Shown piece by piece: positions 31,781 through 42,076 of a stretch of DNA of 64,000 bases. The stretch's first letter is position 1, and every line of letters starts with the position of its first letter. This DNA comes from Methanobrevibacter smithii ATCC 35061 (GTDB taxonomy: Archaea; Methanobacteriota; Methanobacteria; Methanobacteriales; Methanobacteriaceae), in NCBI RefSeq assembly GCF_000016525.1, contig NC_009515.1, forward strand, positions 646,501-710,500. The letters run 5' to 3'. The translations under genes were made by a program, and so were the position numbers. The notes beneath the pieces were generated by a model. That model was not told the DNA's origin and made no database searches. It saw nothing but the letters and a program-made list of their open reading frames with translations.

Positions 31781-32365
31781 TTATTTTTTATACCCAGTAA
31801 CACGAGTTTGATAATGCTCAGGGAAAATATCCAATGAATTTCCTCCTTTTTCATCAATTAAAGTCCTTATTTCAACCTCATAATCAGAGCTGTTATCCTT
31901 ATTGCTTTTTTCATGAGATATTTCAAATAAATTAGATGTGATTAATTTAATTGTCTTGTGACCAAAACTATCCAAATTAATATACTGAACATCTTTTCTA
32001 TCTTCAAGACTTTTAATTTGATTTATATTAAGTTTAGGAGTTCTATCATCCCTTCTAGTTCCATCGGCTATAATATCATACATTTCAGAAATCTCTTCAA
32101 CAACACTTTCATGAAGGAATTTTATTCCGTCATTGGGAAATCCGTCTTCCATAATCATGTCACAGGTTTTGTCTAAAAGTTCAAAATCCAAATCAAGAAC
32201 CCTATGATTAAACCCAAGAGATTTGGCTGAAAGGCTTGCTGGAATATAAGAATCGTAAACACCGAAATTGGCAGTGCACAATTCAACATCAAGACCAAGT
32301 CTTTTAAGCATAACACCCATAAAAGAACTGTCTTTTCCTCCACTGTATAATACACAAGCTTTCAT
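31781..32365 (-). CDS. PP-loop ATPase (predicted tRNA thiolation/nucleotide alpha-hydrolase type)
   Basis: The 194-residue protein starts with the PP-loop VLYSGGKDSSFMG (residues 5-17), which binds ATP pyrophosphate, and contains IADGTRRDDRTPK near 98. It belongs to a small archaeal family, described as predicted tRNA-modification ATPases, that sits next to eL39 and PDCD5 genes in methanogens. The reaction is not established. It lacks the full domain set of ThiI or TtuA, and I see no clear CxxC pair. Confidence 0.8.
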   Translation of the reverse strand: MKACVLYSGGKDSSFMGVMLKRLGLDVELCTANFGVYDSYIPASLSAKSLGFNHRVLDLDFELLDKTCDMIMEDGFPNDGIKFLHESVVEEISEMYDIIADGTRRDDRTPKLNINQIKSLEDRKDVQYINLDSFGHKTIKLITSNLFEISHEKSNKDNSSDYEVEIRTLIDEKGGNSLDIFPEHYQTRVTGYKK

Positions 32366-32370
32366 TAATA

Positions 32371-32727
32371 TTATTTCCTTGTAATTTTAATTTCTCTTTT
32401 CTGACCAGCTATTTGTCTCAAGAGTACTTTTAACTGTTCATCAGTTACTTTACCTCTTAAACTGCCGGCCTGAGCAGATTGAATTAACTGAATTTCAATT
32501 TGATTAACAAGCTCTGGCTTAGTCAATTTAAGGTTAGCTAATCTGGAACGTGCTTCAGTAGTCAAAATTTGAGCTATTAAAGCTTTCTTTTGCTCCTCAA
32601 ATTGTCTTTGTGCTTCTTGCTGTTGCATTTGTTGTTGTGCTTGTTGTTGCATTTGACCTTGTGCAGCAGCTTGTCTGGCTTCTAATTCCGCCATTCTTTT
32701 GCGGCGAATTTCATCAAGATCACTCAT
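32371..32727 (-). CDS. PDCD5-family DNA-binding protein
   Basis: The 118-residue protein has an N-terminal glutamine-rich helix (residues 15-50, MQQQAQQQMQQQEAQ) followed by the compact PDCD5/TFAR19 core: ILTTEARSRLANLKLTKPEL near 53-72 and a basic C-terminus GQKREIKITRK. The family is universal in archaea, usually placed after eS19. It binds DNA in vitro and has been linked to chaperonin; the precise role is unclear. Confidence 0.9.
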   Translation of the reverse strand: MSDLDEIRRKRMAELEARQAAAQGQMQQQAQQQMQQQEAQRQFEEQKKALIAQILTTEARSRLANLKLTKPELVNQIEIQLIQSAQAGSLRGKVTDEQLKVLLRQIAGQKREIKITRK

Positions 32728-32750
32728 ATCAAACTCTCCGAATAATTTAA

Positions 32751-33188
32751 TTAATATTTTGCAAGATTAGGAATATCCTTAATGATTTCAGCAGAAATTT
32801 TATCTAAGAATGATCTTCCTGCTGGAGTAACAACTCTTCCACCTACAACTTTTTCAACATATCCTGCATCTTCTAATTGGTGTAGCGCGTTTCTTACGAT
32901 AGCTCCACTACCTTTTCTGAATACTTCAGGAGTTACTCCACGGTCTTTTTTACCACCGTAGAAAGTTCTTAAGCTCATAACTCCTACAGGTCCGTCCATG
33001 TACACTCTTCTGATGATAGATGCACATCTGGTATACCACCAGTCGACATCTTCAGGTTTTCTTTCTTTGTGAACACCGGTTTTTACAAAATTGGACCATG
33101 CAGGGGAATTGATTTTATCATTGTTTTTAAATTCTTCTGCGACTTTTTTAATTAATAAATCTGCAGGTACATCAAATACAGTAGTCAT
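32751..33188 (-). CDS. rps19e: Small ribosomal subunit protein eS19
   Basis: The 145-residue winged-helix protein has the eS19 signature: [20 protein letters not shown] near 29-48, [20 protein letters not shown] near 50-70, and the C-terminal [15 protein letters not shown]. It is a small-subunit protein of archaea and eukaryotes. The gene heads the group eS19-PDCD5-PP-loop. Confidence 0.95.
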   Translation of the reverse strand: MTTVFDVPADLLIKKVAEEFKNNDKINSPAWSNFVKTGVHKERKPEDVDWWYTRCASIIRRVYMDGPVGVMSLRTFYGGKKDRGVTPEVFRKGSGAIVRNALHQLEDAGYVEKVVGGRVVTPAGRSFLDKISAEIIKDIPNLAKY

Positions 33189-33293
33189 ATTAATTCTCCA
33201 ATATTTAATTTTAAATAATTGTCCTCATAATCAACTGTAAATTTAAGACCTAATAAAAATAGGGCCTGTAACTCTAAATTTAAGCAATGTTTT

Positions 33294-33551
33294 CTAAGGC
33301 TTTTTTTTATAAATGACAGCGACATTTCCTCTAACATCTATAAGTTTAGATCTGGTTTTCTGGACAATGTCAGCTATATAATCATCTTTATTTTTAGCGA
33401 TATTTTTTGCAAATTTAAGTTTAACAATTTCATTAGCTTTAAGTTGGCGTTTGATTTCTTCAATGACATTGTCATTAACACCAGCCTTACCAATATTCAT
33501 TGTCATAGCGGAAAGAGCTCTATTCATCATTTCTTTTTTTGATTGACTCAT
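33294..33551 (-). CDS. YhbY/CRM-domain RNA-binding protein
   Basis: An 85-residue protein with a single CRM (YhbY) fold. The family hallmark, a short glycine-containing loop in MNIGKAGVNDNVIEEI, is followed by NEIVKLKFAKNIAKN and ends with RGNVAVIYKKK. The family binds RNA and is associated with ribosome assembly. It overlaps the 3' end of the RNase P component 4 gene by 32 bases, an arrangement seen in other archaea. Confidence 0.9.
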   Translation of the reverse strand: MSQSKKEMMNRALSAMTMNIGKAGVNDNVIEEIKRQLKANEIVKLKFAKNIAKNKDDYIADIVQKTRSKLIDVRGNVAVIYKKKP

Positions 33552-33885
33552 ATCTAGCTCTCCTTTTATTTTTTTTCTCCTTATGATAAGGAATTTTCAT
33601 AACATGCCCACACTCGCCACATAAAATGTTAACTTCTTCGTTAACCAGCCGGACTGTAGCGTTGTGACCAGGGTAGAGAAACTTATTACACCTTTTACAA
33701 TACCTTCTTGCCCATTTATCGGGAATTTTGGTATTGTACTTGGTAGATAATTTCTTAGCTAATACAACATAACGGTTACTTCTTTCCGGGTGCCTTTCGA
33801 ATTCCATCTCAGCACGCTCAAAAAGAATATTCATACGTTCAATAGCTATTTCAATCATCCATTTTGGTCTTTTTCCTCTACTCAA
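33520..33885 (-). CDS. rnp4: Ribonuclease P protein component 4
   Basis: A protein of about 121 residues corresponding to archaeal Rpp21/RPR2. It has a helical N-terminal half (WMIEIAIERMNILFERAE) and a zinc ribbon with CKRC near 68-71 and CGECG near 93-97. It assists the RNase P RNA in maturing tRNA 5' ends. I start it at the TTG at 33885 because AGGAGG lies just before it; an ATG at 33900 is in frame but overlaps that site. Confidence 0.9.
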   Translation of the reverse strand: MSRGKRPKWMIEIAIERMNILFERAEMEFERHPERSNRYVVLAKKLSTKYNTKIPDKWARRYCKRCNKFLYPGHNATVRLVNEEVNILCGECGHVMKIPYHKEKKNKRRARYESIKKRNDE

Positions 33886-34065
33886 AGATATCCTCCTCAT
33901 AATTATAATAATAACTATTAAATTAGGATATAATATTCAAAAATTGAATTAAAATGATTTGCGCATATTAAAACAAAAACCATAGTTAAAATAACCTTAG
34001 GTTAATATGAATATTAGGAATAAATTTGTTTTTCTATATTTATAAAGGTTGTGTTAAAAACAAGT

Positions 34066-34076
34066 GTTATATATAC
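34066..34076 (+). promoter_or_regulatory. Probable TATA box for the PH-domain gene
   Basis: GTTATATATAC lies about 95 bases upstream of the ATG at 34167. Transcription starting about 25 bases downstream would leave a leader of about 70 bases. Judged from sequence only. Confidence 0.4.
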
Positions 34077-34166
34077 ACATATTAGAAATTCATTATAAAA
34101 AAAGATTTCCACATCATCTAAAATTAAATAGTAAAACATTAAAATATTAATATATAGGTGAAAACT

Positions 34167-34577
34167 ATGGCATTTTTAGATAAAGTAATCGGACATGGTG
34201 ATGTAAGTGAAGAGATGGACAAAGACTATGTATCAGAATTCTTTTTTGATGATGAAGAAGTAATTCAGTCATACCAATTCATAAGAGACCAAATAATTTT
34301 AACCAACTATGGAATCTACGAAGTAGACGTTCAGGGATTAAGCGGTAAAAAAGTAGAAGTCAAATTTTTCCCAAAAGACACAATCAAAACCATTTCTTTT
34401 GAAACTGCAGGAACCTTAGACTTTGATGTAGATATTAAAATCGGAGTGACAAACAATACTGTTGTTAATGTGGACGGAGCAGCTTACAGTGAACCATTAT
34501 CATTTAAAGTACCTTCAAGTCAAGCTGCAGAAGCAAAAGAAGTTGTACGTTTAGTAAAAGAACATTATTTATTTTAA
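34167..34577 (+). CDS. PH-domain protein (YvbH-like bacterial/archaeal PH fold)
   Basis: The 136-residue protein starts MAFLDKVIGHGDVSEE after AGGTGAAAACT. It contains DDEEVIQSYQFIRDQIILTNYGIYEVDVQG and then beta-rich segments ending in a helix (AAEAKEVVRLVKEHYLF). That order matches the small prokaryotic PH-like proteins of the YvbH type, whose ligands are unknown. It stands alone with its own promoter. Confidence 0.78.
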   Translation: MAFLDKVIGHGDVSEEMDKDYVSEFFFDDEEVIQSYQFIRDQIILTNYGIYEVDVQGLSGKKVEVKFFPKDTIKTISFETAGTLDFDVDIKIGVTNNTVVNVDGAAYSEPLSFKVPSSQAAEAKEVVRLVKEHYLF

Positions 34578-34645
34578 ATAATGTTTTAACTTTTTTTATC
34601 ACAAATAATACAATATTTTAAATGAAAAAAAAAACAATATAAAAA

Positions 34646-34799
34646 TTAAACAGCCATTACCGCTCTTTTTAAATGTTTTTTACTGCGTTCCAAATTAACC
34701 AAATCATAGCTCGAACACATTATATAAACTGTTGCTCCAGTTACAATTAAACCTGAGAGCCAGTACAGTCGGACTAATTTATAAATGCCCCGGACAGCT
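34646..34799 (-). other. Possible remnant of a small membrane peptide
   Basis: Reading the minus strand gives a continuous stretch of about 50 residues, including LYWLSGLIVTGATVYIMC and ending LKRAVMAV at a TAA (34648-34646). It has a membrane span followed by a basic tail. There is no convincing start codon before an in-frame TGA near 34802. It may be a gene remnant or chance. I list it so that this stretch is not assumed empty. Confidence 0.25.
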
Positions 34800-34866
34800 C
34801 AAAACAAACTAAATAAAAAGAAATATTATTTCAATTATAAAAATAAACTGAACCGCAAAAGTTTCA

Positions 34867-35412
34867 TCATCCAATCAGCCAGTCCATAAAATCAATCACA
34901 CCAAATGGAAAGTCTTTTTTATCAAAAATAACATCTACCACCAGGTTAATTGTCTCATCAATAGACAAATCACTTACATCTATTTCACAGACATCTTCAC
35001 CATATGCCTCGTATGCTTCAGCTCCACATACGTCAAGTGCCTCTGCTTCAAGGTTTTCACGAATTTTAGAATCAGAATATTTGCGCCCAGCCAGCCTTTC
35101 TTCCAAAATACTTGGATGAACTCTTAAAATTATTACTTTATCAGCACCATTACACAAATGAGACAAATGCCCTTCCACAATAAGTAATTTATCTGAATCA
35201 AAATTATCAATAATTTCTCCCAAAACTACATCTAATTCAGGTATGTCAATTATTTTATAACCCTTTTTATTATCGATTCCCAAAACTAAATCATTACTAA
35301 TAGCCAATTCATTAACTCTAACTAAATTAGCACCCAATCTTTTAGAAAGTTCACTAGCTAATGTAGTTTTTCCAACACATGGAGTTCCACTTATAAAAAT
35401 AACTTGATTCAT
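34867..35412 (-). CDS. AK6/Fap7-like adenylate kinase family protein
   Basis: The 181-residue protein begins VIFISGTPCVGKTTLASEL, a P-loop, and continues with the NMP-kinase layout of the AK6 (Fap7/hCINAP) family, including LLIVEGHLSHLC near 84 and VIILRVHPSILEERLAGRKY near 99. In eukaryotes and archaea the family takes part in small-subunit maturation and has adenylate-kinase-like activity. A distinct, standard archaeal adenylate kinase is encoded at 62160-62720. It follows the DRG gene by only about 10 bases. Confidence 0.85.
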   Translation of the reverse strand: MNQVIFISGTPCVGKTTLASELSKRLGANLVRVNELAISNDLVLGIDNKKGYKIIDIPELDVVLGEIIDNFDSDKLLIVEGHLSHLCNGADKVIILRVHPSILEERLAGRKYSDSKIRENLEAEALDVCGAEAYEAYGEDVCEIDVSDLSIDETINLVVDVIFDKKDFPFGVIDFMDWLIG

Positions 35413-35423
35413 ATTACCCACAA

Positions 35424-36517
35424 TTATTTCTTAAGAATAATCCTTAAAACATCCTCATCTTCCAAAACATGATCAGGACCTACCTTCTGACCCGGGAATT
35501 TAACTGATGTTCCCCATATTTTAGCATGACGGAAGTTTTTCACAAATTCCTTGTGCAATTTGTCACAGGCATCAATGACTGTTGAACCCTTTTTAATAAC
35601 TAAAGGATCGTTCATATCTGCTTTTCTTCCTTGCGGTTTAAGATAAACACGAACAAGGTTTAAATTTTCAAAGATTGTTTCCTTAAGATTATCTATATTT
35701 AATTTTTTATCTGCAGAAATTGGTATAAATTCAGGAAGCTGTTTTTTCATCTCTTCAAGATAAGCTTCATCTACAAGATCCACTTTATTTAATAGAATCA
35801 ACATTGGAACATATGATTTATTTCTATCAAGAACATCAATAAACTGATCCATTGTTACATCATCTCTAAAAAGTACGTCTGCATTTGCATACCATACTCA
35901 TTTATGATAGACCTGATTGTTTTTTCATCCAAATGTGTAAGCGGAACTGTTGAAGACACATGAACACCACCAGTTCTTCTCCTGTTTACAGTTACATCAG
36001 GAGGCCTTTCATTTGGTCTGATACCAATATTTCTTAATTCTTTTAAAATAACATCCAAATGCTGCGGATTTAAAACATCCAAAACAACCACAATCAGTTC
36101 TGCTGTTCTGGCTACAGATAAAATTTCCCTTCCTCTACCTTTACCAGTACTTGCTCCGGTAATAATCCCAGGAATGTCAAAAACTTGTATTTTAGCGTTT
36201 TTATACTCCATAACCCCTGGAACAATGTCCAAAGTAGTAAACTGATAAGCTCCCACCTTACTTTCAGCATTAGTAAGTTCATTTAAGAGGGTAGATTTAC
36301 CAACAGAAGGAAATCCAACAAGAACAACAGTAGCATCACCAGATTTCTTTACATGAAATCCCTGACCTTTTGTTCCGGAACTACTTCTTTGAATAGACTC
36401 CTCTTTCAATTTAGAAAGTTTAGCTTTAAGTTTACCAATATGGTGAGAAGTAGCCTTGTTATATGGTGTCTTTTGAATTTCATCCTCAATATCTTTTATT
36501 TTCTCCTCTATTCCCAT
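35424..36517 (-). pseudogene. DRG-family GTPase, coding sequence split by a frameshift
   Basis: The 5' part (36517-35855) encodes the N-terminal helical region, P-loop [20 protein letters not shown] near 78-97, [18 protein letters not shown], and ends in an out-of-frame tail ([11 protein letters not shown]). The 3' part (35852-35424) resumes with [20 protein letters not shown], the G4 motif LNKVDLV and a C-terminal TGS domain. In the +1 frame the missing join reads [15 protein letters not shown], the expected family sequence, so one base is missing near 35885-35890. Intact, the protein would be about 364 residues. The family associates with translating ribosomes. A sequencing error is as likely as a real mutation. 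Confidence 0.85.
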
Positions 36518-36547
36518 TAAATCACCATATTATTAATTAAAAAAAGA

Positions 36548-36571
36548 GATTAGGATTAAAATATCCTAATC
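36548..36571 (-). terminator. Hairpin terminator of aglB
   Basis: GATTAGGAT (36548-36556) and ATCCTAATC (36563-36571) form a perfect 9-bp stem. On the minus strand it comes just after the stop codon and is followed by TCTCTTTTTTTT. Confidence 0.7.
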
Positions 36572-36575
36572 AAAA

Positions 36576-39347
36576 TTAAGCCCTGTCCGGACTAGTAGTA
36601 CCAATATTTCCATCAGTAGCACCAGATGCAGCAGGTGTACTAGTTCCGCCAGCAGCCGTGTTGTTATAATTTACTTGCCATAATGAAACTCCATTTTCCA
36701 TATGAACCATGGAGAATACATTCTGACCCATACCACCTAAAAGGTACAATCTGGTAAACATTGAATCAGCCAATTTATTATGCATTATAATAGGTGTGTA
36801 AACATTATTTTCACCCATCAGGAATAATGTATAATTGGAATCGCTAGGAGCTCCAGCTATTGATTCATTTTTCACTAATTGATTACCTTCAATTACCATG
36901 ATACGGGATACATTCAATGGATTAAATTCTGATCCGTTTATTTTAAGTAAAGAACCGTTATTTGAATATACTGCTTCAGTATGACCAGTAGTAGTGTTGT
37001 TTCCAGTACCTCTAGTAATAACTGCATCATATTCCAAACCGGATTCATTAATTAAAGCTAATCTGCCAGTAGATCCAGGTTCAACAGTTACTTGCTGGGA
37101 AGGCACGTAATAATTGAAGTTTGTGGAATTCTGCTTATCAAAGTCCCACGCACCAAAGTAACTCCACCAGCCAGCTTTTTGCAACATATCTGAACTTGCT
37201 ACAAAGATAACCGGTCTTGGATTATCAGGATGAGTAAGCGGAATAATAGTATTAGCCTGCTCAGTAGTTAAACCATATGTATTAATTAATGCATTTTTAG
37301 CATCCTGTGCGTTTTTCGGCAGGATATCAATTAAAATATCAGTTGCTTTACCCGGACTGCCAGTATAATCTGTTAATGTATTAGTAGCATTTTCACCGGA
37401 AGTTCCCAACATTCTAAATATTCCTGCAGACAAATCCATATTATCCGTCGTCATCGCCTGACCTAGCCAGAATGCCCTACTGTTACCACTTTGACTACCT
37501 CCATCAAAGATTACCTGTCTGTCAGCAGCAATCTCAAAGAGGTAACCGAAGTCCCACCAGGATGCAACAACAGTATTATCAGCAGTATTTTCATTAATCC
37601 ATACCATTGAATCCCACATAGCATCACTAGTACCAGGCACTACCTGATTAGCAGTCTGATAAGCACCACAAACAGTAGGTGTTATCAATGCAAGAGCAAT
37701 AGCAATAATAGCAACATACTTCTTAACAGGTACTTTAGTAGATGCAGACTTACTGGATTTCAGTCCGTATATGGTTATTCCACCAGCTATAGCAATTAAC
37801 AGGAATAATATAATACCGAATATAGGTACTGTAACTGCTGCTAATGGGTATGATGCAAAGAATCCTGTTACCAATATAACTGCCATTAACATTTTGTCAT
37901 TATCAAGTTTAGTTTTGACATAGTCAGAAGCATATCCTACAAATATACCTGCCATTAAACCGAATGGCAATACAATAGTGGTAATGAACCTTGAACCTCT
38001 ACTTACTGCAAGTGCTGTAATTACTACCCATACTATAAATAGAGTAGCAAACATTAAGTTCAAACGTTTAGCTTCAGTTACTTCATTATCTTTGGCAAAT
38101 TTACTTACGCTACCTAAAGATATTTTAAATTTACGGTCATCATCAATTTTTTTAGAAGATGCCAATCTTTGGGATTTAGGCGGTTTTTTAGTTGTGTTTC
38201 CGTCTTGTTTAACATTTCTATAATCATATATCCTTTTTGCAAAGATAAATAATACCGTTAAACCAGCGAAGAATACGAAAATTCCACCAATACCGTTTAT
38301 TACACCATTGGAATTAGCAAGCAAGAATGAATCCATACCTGCTCCAAGCATACTTGGCATTTGCAATTCCGCAACAGAAATAAGTACATTAGGGAATCCA
38401 CCTACAACAGTTGAAGTTGATTGCAAGGACAATAAACCAGTTAAACTGCCAAATATTCCAAGTACACCGTCTACTCCTTTAAATGCTGCAAGACCGATAA
38501 ATCCAATAACACCTAAAATAACAATGGACATTAAATCCTTCTGGTGTACGAACCAAGCAGCCTTACTTGGGTATAACTCTCTTTCACTATCACCAATGTT
38601 AAATACATAACATAATATTAAGTACACAACTGAAAAGATACCCATAAGACCTACATAAAAGATGTATCCTGTCCATGATTGGGAGAAAAGACCAATAGAT
38701 ACAATAGACAATATTGCAAAGACAACTTTTGCAATAAGATTTTTAGACCTCAAGCTCTCCATAAAGAACATTATGAAGAATAATGAGAAGATATAGTAGA
38801 ACATATCTGTATCAAAAAATCCAGGGAATGTGTGTGCAAAATAGTTTGGTGCAAGCACAATTATCAATGTAGCTGTTATTGCACCCAAATCATTAGTCAG
38901 ACGTCTAGCAAAGATAAATGCAGGAACAACTGCAAGAGATGCTACAATAGCACCGGTCCAGAATGCAACTTCCTGAACAGTGTAATCACCGAAGAACTGG
39001 TTTGCTATATTGTAGAAAAATGACGTTACCCATACAATAGCTAACTCATAATTAATCTTATCTCCATCTGGGGAATTCCTATGCATATCCCAGTTTGAAC
39101 CATCGACTAGTTCATCTCCTACATAACCGTGATCAACGAAATTTTCAGTCAACCTTAAGTTATAATATGAATCCATTTCACTAAAATAAGGAAGACCTGA
39201 AGCATCTTCATATTCTGCCTTCAAATCACCGGTAGGCAAAATATTAAGGTCCGCTGCAGGAGCTCTTAATGCAAAAACAACAGCTAACAGAATCAAAATA
39301 ATGATTGCTGATTTACTTATTGTTAATATTGTTTTTTTATTCATCAA
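36576..39347 (-). CDS. aglB: Archaeal oligosaccharyltransferase AglB (STT3)
   Basis: The 923-residue protein has about 13 membrane spans in its first 560 residues, with the catalytic loop DSYYNLRLTENFVDHG near 59-74. The C-terminal domain holds the substrate-binding WWDFG motif near residue 597 (AglB enzymes usually have WWDYG). It transfers lipid-linked glycans to asparagine residues of exported proteins. The ATG at 39347 follows GAGGATTTTG. It is monocistronic, with its own terminator. The Y-to-F change is conservative. Confidence 0.93.
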   Translation of the reverse strand: MMNKKTILTISKSAIIILILLAVVFALRAPAADLNILPTGDLKAEYEDASGLPYFSEMDSYYNLRLTENFVDHGYVGDELVDGSNWDMHRNSPDGDKINYELAIVWVTSFFYNIANQFFGDYTVQEVAFWTGAIVASLAVVPAFIFARRLTNDLGAITATLIIVLAPNYFAHTFPGFFDTDMFYYIFSLFFIMFFMESLRSKNLIAKVVFAILSIVSIGLFSQSWTGYIFYVGLMGIFSVVYLILCYVFNIGDSERELYPSKAAWFVHQKDLMSIVILGVIGFIGLAAFKGVDGVLGIFGSLTGLLSLQSTSTVVGGFPNVLISVAELQMPSMLGAGMDSFLLANSNGVINGIGGIFVFFAGLTVLFIFAKRIYDYRNVKQDGNTTKKPPKSQRLASSKKIDDDRKFKISLGSVSKFAKDNEVTEAKRLNLMFATLFIVWVVITALAVSRGSRFITTIVLPFGLMAGIFVGYASDYVKTKLDNDKMLMAVILVTGFFASYPLAAVTVPIFGIILFLLIAIAGGITIYGLKSSKSASTKVPVKKYVAIIAIALALITPTVCGAYQTANQVVPGTSDAMWDSMVWINENTADNTVVASWWDFGYLFEIAADRQVIFDGGSQSGNSRAFWLGQAMTTDNMDLSAGIFRMLGTSGENATNTLTDYTGSPGKATDILIDILPKNAQDAKNALINTYGLTTEQANTIIPLTHPDNPRPVIFVASSDMLQKAGWWSYFGAWDFDKQNSTNFNYYVPSQQVTVEPGSTGRLALINESGLEYDAVITRGTGNNTTTGHTEAVYSNNGSLLKINGSEFNPLNVSRIMVIEGNQLVKNESIAGAPSDSNYTLFLMGENNVYTPIIMHNKLADSMFTRLYLLGGMGQNVFSMVHMENGVSLWQVNYNNTAAGGTSTPAASGATDGNIGTTSPDRA

Positions 39348-39545
39348 AATCCTCGATATTATTCAATTAACATAAAAATAGTTACATCAACTGAATTTAT
39401 TATTTAAAAAACTTATTTGAAATTTATAAGAATGTTAAAGAAATAAAAATATTTTTGGGCAAAACCATCAATACTTTTATTAATTTATATCTATTATTTT
39501 TAACATTATTAAAGATTATGCATTTAAAAAAAAATTAGAAAAAAT

Positions 39546-39562
39546 AAAGTCTATTGGACTTT
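39546..39562 (-). terminator. Short hairpin plus T-run at the end of topA
   Basis: AAAGTC (39546-39551) and GACTTT (39557-39562) form a 6-bp stem with a five-base loop, overlapping the TAG stop on the minus strand. A T-rich run follows. Confidence 0.5.
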
Positions 39563-41701
39563 ATCTTTTAACTCATCTAAAGAACAGGTAAAGCGACATT
39601 TTGGAAATCCTCTGCAACCAACAAATTCTCCATACCTTCCGGACCTTTTAATCAGTTCTTTACCACAACTAGGACACACACCAACTACTTTCATCTCACG
39701 AGGCTTAGTATTCTCTTTACCACAGTTAGGGTCAAGACATGCATGCTGACGTGGCTTACCAAAGGAAATAATAGGTAATCCACATGTTTTACAGGTTTTC
39801 TTTAAGAAATTTGCTCCTTTAGGAACAGAGTAAGTTGCTTTACAGTCAGGATAATTAGAACATCCCACAAAAGTGCTTTTATTTTTAGGAGAGTATTTTT
39901 TAACCAGATTTCCGCCGCATTTACATTTTCCAACAATATTGCTTTCCTGATAGGCATCATAAATCTGTGAACCGATTTTAACTTTGTTTTTATCAATATC
40001 TCCCAAAATAACCTTAACTTCCTTTTCACCTTCAGCTACAACACTTTCACGGGTGGCTTTATCATTGTCTATGCCTTCAAGTTTATTTTCAAAGTCACGG
40101 GTCAGCTCTTCACTTGTTAAGTTAGAACAGTACTCGCTTAAAGTGTCGATTATGTTCTCACCAAGCTGATTAACCTCAATTTTGTTTCCAGTTATATATT
40201 TTCTGTCATATAACTTATCAATAATATCTGCACGGGTAGCTTTGGTTCCAAGTTCTCTTTTTTCAAGTTCCTTAATTAAAGAAGCCTGATTATATCTTGC
40301 AGGAGGTTTGGTTTCTTTTTCTTCTGATACAATCTCCTTGACGATGATGGAATCTCCTTCCTTAACATCAGGAAATTCCTCATTATCTATTTTCTTAAAT
40401 GGATAGTGTTCCAGCCATCCTTTATGGGTAACCCTTCTGCGTCTAAACTTGAATTTTTCACCGCCAATGTCCAAAGTGGTACTCATTGTTTCAAAGGTAG
40501 CTGCTTCGAAAAATACTGAAATAAACCTGTAAACAATCAGTTCATAAATTTTTAACTCATCCTTGTCCAATTTATCAGGTAAAATACCTGTCGGATGAAT
40601 AGCAGGGTGAGCAGCATCTTCCTTTTTACCTTCATTAGGTTTTAATTTAGCCGGAAGAGCTGAAATATGTGTTCTGAATTCGGAATTTTTGGACAGCTGT
40701 AAAAATATGCTTTTGAAATCCAGGCTTTCAGGCAACTTTTGGGATGAAGTACGTGGATAAGATGTATATCCTGCAGTATAAAGGCTTTGAGCAATAGTCT
40801 GAGTTTTTTTAGGTGAAAAACCAAAGACATTATAAGCTTCAGACTGCAAACCACCTAAATTAAATGGAACAGGAGGTTTTGTAGTGGAATTGGAATATTT
40901 GATTTTATCGACAGCTGCATCACTATTTTCACAGTTTGAAAAAATCTCTTCAGCCCTTGTTTTATCGAATATTTTTCCATCTACATGATCCGCTTCAATT
41001 TCACCGTCAAGTAAAGCTTTAATTAACCAGTAAGGTTTAGGTACAAATTTTTTAATCTCTTTTTCACGGTCAACCAAAATAGACAAAGTCGGAGTTTGAA
41101 CTCTTCCTGCAGATAACTTTAAAAATCTTTTTTTGGCTGCGCTTACAGATTTCATTAAAGCCTTTGATATGTTTACACCAAAATAAAAGTCCAGAATATG
41201 TCTGGCTACACCGCTGTCTACCTGATGTCTGTCAATAGGTATTCTATTTTCATATGCTTCCACAATATCCTTTTTAGTTAAAGTGGAAAACTTCATTCTT
41301 GAAGATTTTTTTAAAGCATCATCGCCACACCCATATTTTAATGCATGATATCCGATTAAAGTTCCTTCAATATCATAATCGCATGCATGAATGTAGCTGT
41401 CAGCATCTTTAGCATATTTTTTAATAGCCCTTACATAATCCTTGGTATAGTTCTTATATTTTTTGTCAATCTCAAATAATGGTGCCCAATGCAAATCAAA
41501 ATAGACTTTATCCTTGGGATTATCCGGAGTTAAAGAATATAAGTGTCCGACAGCAGACAATACTGTTATATCCTTACCGTCTCTTTCCAATGTCCAATAT
41601 TTAACTTTTTTATTAAATACGTTCTTTTTAGCTTTAGAAGACAATGCTTTAGCTATTTTTTCTGCAGATTTTGGTTTTTCGCAAATTATTACTTCATTCA
41701 T
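39551..41701 (-). CDS. topA: DNA topoisomerase I (type IA)
   Basis: The 716-residue enzyme starts with a TOPRIM domain ([17 protein letters not shown]; acidic cluster [13 protein letters not shown] near 111). The active-site tyrosine lies in [12 protein letters not shown] near residue 313. The C-terminal region (about 585-716) carries three zinc ribbons ([22 protein letters not shown] with matching CSNYPDC-like partners). It relaxes negative supercoils through a 5'-phosphotyrosine bond. Size and domain order are those of archaeal TopA. Confidence 0.95.
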   Translation of the reverse strand: MNEVIICEKPKSAEKIAKALSSKAKKNVFNKKVKYWTLERDGKDITVLSAVGHLYSLTPDNPKDKVYFDLHWAPLFEIDKKYKNYTKDYVRAIKKYAKDADSYIHACDYDIEGTLIGYHALKYGCGDDALKKSSRMKFSTLTKKDIVEAYENRIPIDRHQVDSGVARHILDFYFGVNISKALMKSVSAAKKRFLKLSAGRVQTPTLSILVDREKEIKKFVPKPYWLIKALLDGEIEADHVDGKIFDKTRAEEIFSNCENSDAAVDKIKYSNSTTKPPVPFNLGGLQSEAYNVFGFSPKKTQTIAQSLYTAGYTSYPRTSSQKLPESLDFKSIFLQLSKNSEFRTHISALPAKLKPNEGKKEDAAHPAIHPTGILPDKLDKDELKIYELIVYRFISVFFEAATFETMSTTLDIGGEKFKFRRRRVTHKGWLEHYPFKKIDNEEFPDVKEGDSIIVKEIVSEEKETKPPARYNQASLIKELEKRELGTKATRADIIDKLYDRKYITGNKIEVNQLGENIIDTLSEYCSNLTSEELTRDFENKLEGIDNDKATRESVVAEGEKEVKVILGDIDKNKVKIGSQIYDAYQESNIVGKCKCGGNLVKKYSPKNKSTFVGCSNYPDCKATYSVPKGANFLKKTCKTCGLPIISFGKPRQHACLDPNCGKENTKPREMKVVGVCPSCGKELIKRSGRYGEFVGCRGFPKCRFTCSLDELKDKVQ

Positions 41702-41871
41702 TGTACCTGTACCGTTTTTAAATTTTTAAATTATAAAAATTTGTAAATTACTGATTTAATATTTAAAATAATTAATCCTATAAAAATATTTCTATTGAAA
41801 GATTTTAGTTTATATGAAGTATTTTTAAAAATAAGATAAAATCAATGCAAAAATATGAAAATTAAAAATAA

Positions 41872-42021
41872 TTATAAATCTTCTTTGTAAAAACTGTAAA
41901 ATTCAGCACAGTAATCGCAAATAGGATATTTGTCATAGCGATAGTAGGCAAGTTCGGACTTATTCATGTCAAATTTCTTGCCGCATAAAAAACAGGTTTC
42001 AATTTTTTCTTCATCAGACAT
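41872..42021 (-). CDS. Small two-CxxC zinc-binding protein
   Basis: A 49-residue product: MSDEEKIETCFLCGKKFDMN, then KSELAYYRYDKYPICDYCAE and a short tail. Two C-x2-C pairs spaced by 25 residues indicate one zinc site. GGTAAT precedes the ATG. It lies between topA and the serB fusion gene, codirectional with both. Small zinc proteins like this are common in methanogens and lack known functions. Confidence 0.72.
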   Translation of the reverse strand: MSDEEKIETCFLCGKKFDMNKSELAYYRYDKYPICDYCAEFYSFYKEDL

Positions 42022-42076
42022 GATATTACCTTAAAAAAAGAAATAAATAAAAATTAAAGTAATTTCAGTAAATTAC

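Noticed and set aside
33189-33293. Possible C/D box guide RNA between eS19 and YhbY
   Set aside because: A TGATTATGAGGA stretch is only weakly like box C, and I find no convincing box D or symmetric C'/D' pair.
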